NCBI GenBank assembly: GCA_030625465.1
Contig: DAOUQS010000080.1
Location: 1-8,104, forward strand
Direction: 5' to 3'
Length of the DNA: 8,104 nt
Source of the DNA: Amylibacter sp.
GTDB lineage: Bacteria > Pseudomonadota > Alphaproteobacteria > Rhodobacterales > Rhodobacteraceae
Shown: in pieces, positions 6,365 through 8,104 of the stretch
How the letters are laid out: every line of letters starts with the position of its first letter
Numbering within the stretch: position 1 is the first letter of the stretch
The notes under the pieces: model-generated
Told to the model about the DNA's origin: nothing
The model's input: the letters and a program-made list of their open reading frames with translations, nothing else
The model's database searches: none
Position numbers and translations under genes: made by a program

Positions 6365-7087
6365 GTGAAGCTAACGGACTATAAAGCCCTGACCTTTGAT
6401 GTTTACGGCACGTTGATCGACTGGGAAAGCGGTATGATCGCGGGGCTGAAACCGCTAACCGACAGGTTTGCCAAACCGCTTTCACGCGATGAAATTCTGC
6501 AAACCCATGCGCATTACGAATCCTCTACGCAGGCCCAAACGCCAGGAAAAGTCTATTCGCAGGTATTGGGCGTTGTGTACCGCAGGTTGGCGGAAGAATG
6601 GGGTGTTCAGGTTACTTGGGAAGACTGCCAAACATATGGCGCATCCGTAGAACACTGGCCTGCCTTTGCTGATAGTGCGGGGGCACTGCAATATCTGAAA
6701 CGTTACTATAAACTGATCGTGCTGACCAATGTGGACAACGCCAGTTTTGCCCATAGTAATGCCAAGTTAAAGGTCACATTCGACGGGGTCTATACAGCCG
6801 AAGATGTGGGGTCTTACAAACCTGATCCGCGCAATTTTGACTATATGATTGAAAATCTCGCGCGCATTGGCGTTGAAAAACATCAGGTGTTGCATACTGC
6901 CGAAAGCATGTTCCACGATCATGCCCCTGCCAACAAGTTTGGCCTGTCAAACTGCTGGATATATCGCCGCCATGACAAGCCGGGTTTCGGGGCCACGATG
7001 AACCCGGGCGATATGCCGAAATACGATATGGTCTTTAACAGTATGGCTGATTTGGTTAAAGCGCATCAAGCTGAGCTGGCCGGATAA
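6365..7087 (+). CDS. HAD-superfamily hydrolase, type II haloacid dehalogenase-like
   Basis: Members use an Asp nucleophile to hydrolyse C-halogen or phosphoester bonds in the cytoplasm; the substrate here is unknown. In the 240-residue product motif I is FDVYGT (nucleophile Asp12, Thr16), with Tyr at the second acid position as in dehalogenase-type members. Motif II is VLTN (Thr121), motif III is SYKPDPRNF (Lys152), and motif IV is AESMFHDHAPA (Asp185, flanked by His184 and His186). Residues about 20-100 form the helical cap. Aligned by eye with a classical L-2-haloacid dehalogenase, the halide/carboxylate-binding Arg, Ser and Asn positions seem replaced, so true dehalogenation is doubtful. 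The frame extends back to 6296, but AAAGGA (6352-6357) is only 1 base from ATG 6359 and 7 from GTG 6365. The GTG also gives the family-like N-terminus MKLTDYKALTFD. The gene is 94 bp after the peroxiredoxin stop. Confidence 0.87.
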   Translation: MKLTDYKALTFDVYGTLIDWESGMIAGLKPLTDRFAKPLSRDEILQTHAHYESSTQAQTPGKVYSQVLGVVYRRLAEEWGVQVTWEDCQTYGASVEHWPAFADSAGALQYLKRYYKLIVLTNVDNASFAHSNAKLKVTFDGVYTAEDVGSYKPDPRNFDYMIENLARIGVEKHQVLHTAESMFHDHAPANKFGLSNCWIYRRHDKPGFGATMNPGDMPKYDMVFNSMADLVKAHQAELAG

Positions 7088-7116
7088 AGAAAATACTTCA
7101 GCCATATCATGATAAA

Positions 7117-7136
7117 GTCGCCGATTGCGCGGCGAC
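7117..7136. terminator. Hairpin GTCGCC / GGCGAC between convergent genes
   Basis: A perfect 6-bp GC-rich stem (7117-7122 with 7131-7136) has an 8-base loop, 29 bases after the HAD stop. On the plus strand the tail is CTTCT; on the minus strand it is TTTAT, slightly better. It is probably a terminator for one or both convergent genes. It could act as a backup to the stronger hairpin at 7153-7173. Confidence 0.45.
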
Positions 7137-7152
7137 CTTCTGGGTCTAAATA

Positions 7153-7173
7153 GGTGCGCGGAATACGCGCACC
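7153..7173 (-). terminator. Strong hairpin GGTGCGCG / CGCGCACC, likely terminator of the universal stress gene
   Basis: A perfect 8-bp GC-rich stem (7153-7160 with 7166-7173) closes a 5-base loop, 11 bases beyond the stop of the minus-strand universal stress gene. On that strand it is followed by TATTTAG, a short and imperfect T-tract. On the plus strand GTATATT follows, so it could also stop leftward-facing traffic from the HAD gene. Confidence 0.6.
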
Positions 7174-7184
7174 GTATATTCAGG

Positions 7185-8027
7185 TTAATGCGAGAATAAA
7201 ATCGGCACCGTCATACATTTCAGGATATGGCTTGTGGTGGCCCCCAGCACGAAATCGTAAACGCGGGAATGACCGAAACCACCGGTAACAATCAGGTCTG
7301 TGCCCATATCGCTGGCCTCATTCAACAGCTCGTCACCAATCGAGATCTCGCCCGGTTCACGGTGGGTAACAGTAACCCTTGCCCCGTGACGATCCAGCCC
7401 GACGGCCATTTCACGCGCAGTTTGTTCCAGATAATGCGTACGCTCATCCTGTTTGCCGACCCAGAAAATCTGGGTGGCTTTGGCGGTTTTGATAAATGGC
7501 AAGGCATCATGTGCCGCACGTGTACTTTCGCGTGTACCACTCCAACCCAGCAAAATGTTTTCACCAATGCTTTCAAACTTGCCGGCATAAGGCAGCACCA
7601 GAACCGGACGGCCCGAATTGCGCACTGCATTTTCCACATGGCTGCGCTGGTCGCGACGATCACGTTTAGGGTTTGATTGACCGATGATAACCAGATCAGC
7701 CCCGATCCAGTCGGCCATCAATTGATGCTCCGAGCCCAGATATTGTGCATCCACCTCGCGCCATTCAGACACAAAATCCTCTGCCCGCACCGCATGTTCA
7801 AAAATCTTTTTGATGTCGGCGGAAATCTGTTTCTGCTTATCCGCATAACCGGTCATCTGGCTAACACTGGCTGGCGCCAACACGCCGGGATAAACCTCTA
7901 ACGCGGGAATAGTATGCACCCCGATCAGATGCGCATTGAACTTGCGCGCAACCATACAGGCGTAAGCGCATAACCGCTCTGCATTTTCCAGATTCTTCAG
8001 GCTAAGGGTAATGGTTTTATATGTCAT
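7185..8027 (-). CDS. Universal stress protein with two UspA domains
   Basis: UspA-family proteins are cytoplasmic nucleotide-binding factors induced by starvation, oxygen limitation or other stress; the biochemical role here is unknown. The 280 residues hold two Usp domains, about 1-147 and 155-278. The second keeps the ATP-binding pattern G-x2-G-x9-G (Gly249, Gly252, Gly262), followed by Ala-Thr-Thr, and ends in the expected strand TVPILFS. The first ends in the matching strand RPVLVLP, but its loop (GQSNPKRDRRDQRS, 116-129) has lost the glycines, so only domain 2 is likely to bind nucleotide. ATG 8027 has just a weak AGG-type ribosome site 8 bases upstream. The promoter region carries an FNR box in activating position, predicting induction when oxygen is low. 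The gene is convergent with the HAD gene, with two hairpins between. Confidence 0.92.
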   Translation of the reverse strand: MTYKTITLSLKNLENAERLCAYACMVARKFNAHLIGVHTIPALEVYPGVLAPASVSQMTGYADKQKQISADIKKIFEHAVRAEDFVSEWREVDAQYLGSEHQLMADWIGADLVIIGQSNPKRDRRDQRSHVENAVRNSGRPVLVLPYAGKFESIGENILLGWSGTRESTRAAHDALPFIKTAKATQIFWVGKQDERTHYLEQTAREMAVGLDRHGARVTVTHREPGEISIGDELLNEASDMGTDLIVTGGFGHSRVYDFVLGATTSHILKCMTVPILFSH

Positions 8028-8059
8028 GGGAGGTACCTATTTGGTTGTTGTTCGGGTGG

Positions 8060-8065
8060 AGTATA
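8060..8065 (-). promoter_or_regulatory. Predicted -10 element (TATACT) of the universal stress gene
   Basis: Read on the minus strand, 8065-8060 is TATACT, five of six matches to TATAAT. It predicts a start near 8053 and a 26-base leader before ATG 8027. No good -35 is evident; instead the FNR box occupies that region, as expected for an activator-dependent promoter. Confidence 0.55.
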
Positions 8066-8087
8066 GGTGTTTGGACAGGGCGGCACG

Positions 8088-8101
8088 TTGATTTGGATCA
8101 A
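8088..8101. promoter_or_regulatory. FNR/FnrL-type binding site TTGATTTGGATCAA
   Basis: This is a perfect match to the FNR/Anr consensus TTGAT-N4-ATCAA. Its centre (8094.5) is 41.5 bp upstream of the transcription start predicted from the TATACT element at 8065-8060, the spacing of class II FNR-activated promoters. In Rhodobacteraceae the likely protein is FnrL or a Dnr-type relative that responds to oxygen or nitric oxide. The site is 3 bp from the window edge and could also serve a divergent gene beyond it. Confidence 0.8.
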
Positions 8102-8104
8102 GTG

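Noticed and set aside
7227..7676. 149-codon plus-strand frame opposite the universal stress gene
   Set aside because: Antisense shadow; the minus-strand protein has clear domain structure across the same span.

Overview
The window reads as ordinary chromosome of an alphaproteobacterium, most likely a marine Rhodobacteraceae (Roseobacter-type) species of moderate GC. This rests on the Smc C-terminus, the mix of families, the moderately GC-rich codon use and a perfect FNR/FnrL-type box at the right edge. It is inference; no rRNA or other taxonomic marker is present.

Layout. Bases 3-1199 (+) hold the C-terminal part of the chromosome-segregation ATPase Smc; its start lies outside the window. 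Bases 1200-2056 form a more AT-rich pocket with short repeats and one small, unrecognised three-helix membrane protein (1401-1865, +). Next come two minus-strand genes, transcribed aldehyde dehydrogenase (4704-3271) then a secreted MltB-type lytic transglycosylase (3238-2057). They are 32 bp apart and possibly co-transcribed. Divergent from the dehydrogenase is a TauE/SafE-family membrane transporter with a TTG start (4800-5546, +). It is followed by a 1-Cys (Prx6-type) peroxiredoxin (5617-6270, +) with its own candidate promoter, and a HAD-superfamily hydrolase related to type II haloacid dehalogenases (6365-7087, +). Converging on the hydrolase is a tandem-domain universal stress protein (8027-7185, -). 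Two hairpins lie between these last two genes.

How they may work together. No single pathway is evident. The right half has a loose redox/stress theme (peroxiredoxin, universal stress protein under probable FNR control), and the left half concerns chromosome and cell wall upkeep. The strongest regulatory signal is the promoter of the universal stress gene. A perfect TTGAT-N4-ATCAA box is centred 41.5 bp upstream of the start predicted from a TATACT -10 element, the geometry of a class II FNR-activated promoter.

I found no convincing evidence of a new multi-gene system, mobile element, CRISPR array or RNA gene. The least explained parts are the small membrane protein with its repeat-bearing flanks, and a HAD protein that appears to lack several dehalogenase-specific residues. 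Three gene starts were set from ribosome-binding-site spacing rather than ORF length: ATG at 4704 for the dehydrogenase, GTG at 6365 for the HAD protein, and TTG at 4800 for the transporter.
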